From JBKCUI01 sp052161625 (GTDB taxonomy: Bacteria; Planctomycetota; Planctomycetia; Pirellulales; Pirellulaceae): a DNA stretch of 64,000 nucleotides. The first letter of the stretch is position 1; every line of letters starts with the position of its first letter. The notes under the pieces are model-generated. The model saw nothing but the letters and a program-made list of their open reading frames with translations. It ran no database searches and was not told the origin of the DNA. Location of the stretch: NCBI GenBank assembly GCA_052161625.1, contig CP197412.1; one strand, given 5' to 3'. This document shows, one piece after another, positions 63,501-64,000 of the stretch. The position numbers were made by a program, and so were the translations under genes.

Positions 63501-64000
63501 TTGCAGATCGGTTGGTTGGGCTCCTCGGAGATCACTGCGAAGTACAAGCGCACCGAAAAGATGCCTCGACCTTCCCTGTAGACCTTGTCTTAAGTAGGGT
63601 TGATCACCTTCGTCTCTATACAGGAATCCTGCGAGACATTACGCTCCGAAAGCAACTGCAAGCCCAAATTCTGGAGATCGCTACGAATGAGCAATCAAGA
63701 ATCGGCCAAGAGCTACACGATGGAACGCAGCAGGAGTTGACCGGTCTCACTCTGTTCGCCGGCGCAATCAACGATTTTCTGGATAGAGCCACACAAAAAA
63801 AAGACAATGAATCGGTAGAATGGCGACTTCAAGATTTGGATTTTCAAAGGATTAAGCAAGCACTGGCGAAGCTTACATCCGGTCTGATTGAAGCCAACCA
63901 GCATATTCACAAGCTTTCGCATGGTATCATGCCTGTCCAGATTGATGCAGAAGGGCTTCGATCAGCCTTAGCCGAGCTCGCAGCCTCCACGAACGCGACG
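60599..64000 (+). CDS. CheB-CheR-PAS histidine kinase (partial, runs off right edge)
   Basis: The first 1134 codons are visible; the frame is open at the right edge. Order: CheB methylesterase domain (residues about 45-230; Ser52 in ASAGG and His79 in PHLDPSHES), CheR methyltransferase domain with the SAM loop VWVAGCASGEEAYSIAM, and a Glu-rich coiled coil (SSNEELKTSNEEIMSVNEEL). PAS domains follow (AADAIITIDLQGKIESVNRAT), and then a HisKA_3-type phosphoacceptor (IGQELHDGTQQELTGLTL). In the CheB part, the acidic residue of the 'SGTGSDG' motif is His171 (SGTGSHGSLG, codon at 61109-61111). The ATPase domain is expected beyond the edge. Confidence 0.9.
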   Translation, partial: MKKSPKVLQMDSSNPSKQIERSSMDAIVPVPIIANPPEISSSTYPIAGLVASAGGLDAFKKFFSAMPGDSGLAFVLVPHLDPSHESMMVELLGKLTPMPVMEAKQGMAVLPNCIYIIPPNIFLSISGGLLQLNLPPAGHGWQTSIDYFLRSLADDQGERAIGIVLSGTGSHGSLGIREIKLAGGMVMAQKPETAEYDQMPLNAISTGVIDYVLPPEQMPAALLKYIQQPYLRQHSDEMALAEQASDLLNQILVILQSQAKYDFRPYRKPMVLRRIQRRMGIVQIDNLSHYLEFLKEKPEEITALYKDLLISVTAFFRDPDAYQILEKEVIPALLAQHNSSLPIRVWVAGCASGEEAYSIAMLWIEAIEIAKLSFAIQVFASDIDASAIDVARAGIYPASIAGDVSPKRLRAFFTMLDENHYQINKKLRESVVFSHQNLIGDAPFSKIDLISCRNLLIYLEPEMQKNVIALFHFALVAGGYLLLGPSETIGRSGELFETVSKKWRVFRRLESVKRDVINIPLRKSTEPYRVIASSSPSAPHRKSFKEITEQLILNEHAPAAALCNHSLEVLYVTGPLANFLEFPRGELTKDLLAMARPGLRTKLRAACRNAIQERKTIVTKDIRINRGGQYFKCSVIAKPLAEPKEVAGLLLVLFYESLPFWETEKSGSSASTWIGSESVQDDDSPLTQQLEMELKSMSEELRSTVEEMESSNEELKTSNEEIMSVNEELQSVNEELETSKEELQSLNEELSTVNGQLQEKVNELKQSTEDMTNLMSSTEIATIFLDEQLRIKLFTPPTKSLLNLLSTDVGRPLKDIAPKFADDSMIQECRDVLETEKALERELKTEDSKHFLRRILPYRSSDNFVSGVVITFIDLTQRKNSEAVQRETDARHFAELYEGAERLQAILNAAADAIITIDLQGKIESVNRATESLFQYQRDELIGKNIASLMPFLLAADQDQNREASATIADRLVGLLGDHCEVQAHRKDASTFPVDLVLSRVDHLRLYTGILRDITLRKQLQAQILEIATNEQSRIGQELHDGTQQELTGLTLFAGAINDFLDRATQKKDNESVEWRLQDLDFQRIKQALAKLTSGLIEANQHIHKLSHGIMPVQIDAEGLRSALAELAASTNAT

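Overview
The window looks like a chromosome segment of a planctomycete, most likely a Pirellulaceae (Rhodopirellula-like) bacterium. The grounds are the mixture of families: RHS/YD-repeat proteins with planctomycete-style cores, a transglutaminase-like protein with C-terminal TPR-like region, a heme lipoprotein with VCBS-type calcium loops, a truncated DUF1559-type prepilin start, a very long alpha-2-macroglobulin, a GlmU reduced to its nucleotidyltransferase half, many TTG/GTG starts and a moderate G+C content. This assignment is inferred from gene content; no rRNA gene, tRNA gene or CRISPR array was recognised.

Bases 1-13,100 are an accessory region dominated by RHS material on the minus strand. 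A truncated, frameshifted YD-repeat trunk (13052-11335) is followed by an RHS core with tip 2 (11246-9759) and a Clp-N-like partner (9741-9280). Next come an IS91-type transposase remnant, an AlbA_2/ATPase regulator on the plus strand, and a second copy of the same RHS core with a different tip 1 (5787-4216) and its own secreted partner (4216-3680). The two modules share about 770 bp of core at the 5' side and an almost identical 44-bp sequence at the 3' side, with unrelated sequence between. This is the layout of exchangeable RHS tip-immunity cassettes. A third, tiny RHS core protein with its own signal peptide is translationally coupled to a transglutaminase-like gene at the left edge. Scattered through the region are short arrays of 7-bp units (consensus NNKRAGG, often followed by AAGA) that sit at gene ends, truncation points and the junctions where RHS copies diverge.

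Bases 13,300-51,800 are mostly housekeeping genes: a flagellar export block (fliP-fliQ-fliR-flhB), a glmU-prs pair, an ECF sigma factor with its membrane anti-sigma factor, a RidA protein, an SDR enzyme, a metallophosphatase, a proton antiporter, valS, alpha-2-macroglobulin, ileS with an acidic leader protein, rny, an operon of a duplicated SurA-like chaperone with a lone E2-type acyltransferase, trxA, a short nagA and a bacterioferritin-like protein. At 50.5-51.3 kb lies a wreck of a prepilin start joined to a broken di-heme peroxidase.

Bases 51,900-64,000 look like a signalling and stress block: a hybrid histidine kinase, a B12-binding radical SAM enzyme, small membrane proteins of DUF3309 and DUF1328 type, a GH13 alpha-glucan enzyme, a YXWGXW-like repeat protein, a DUF4142 protein and a large CheB-CheR-PAS-kinase cut by the right edge. 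The strongest leads for follow-up are the RHS tip cassettes, their conserved 44-bp boundary, and the 7-bp repeat family.
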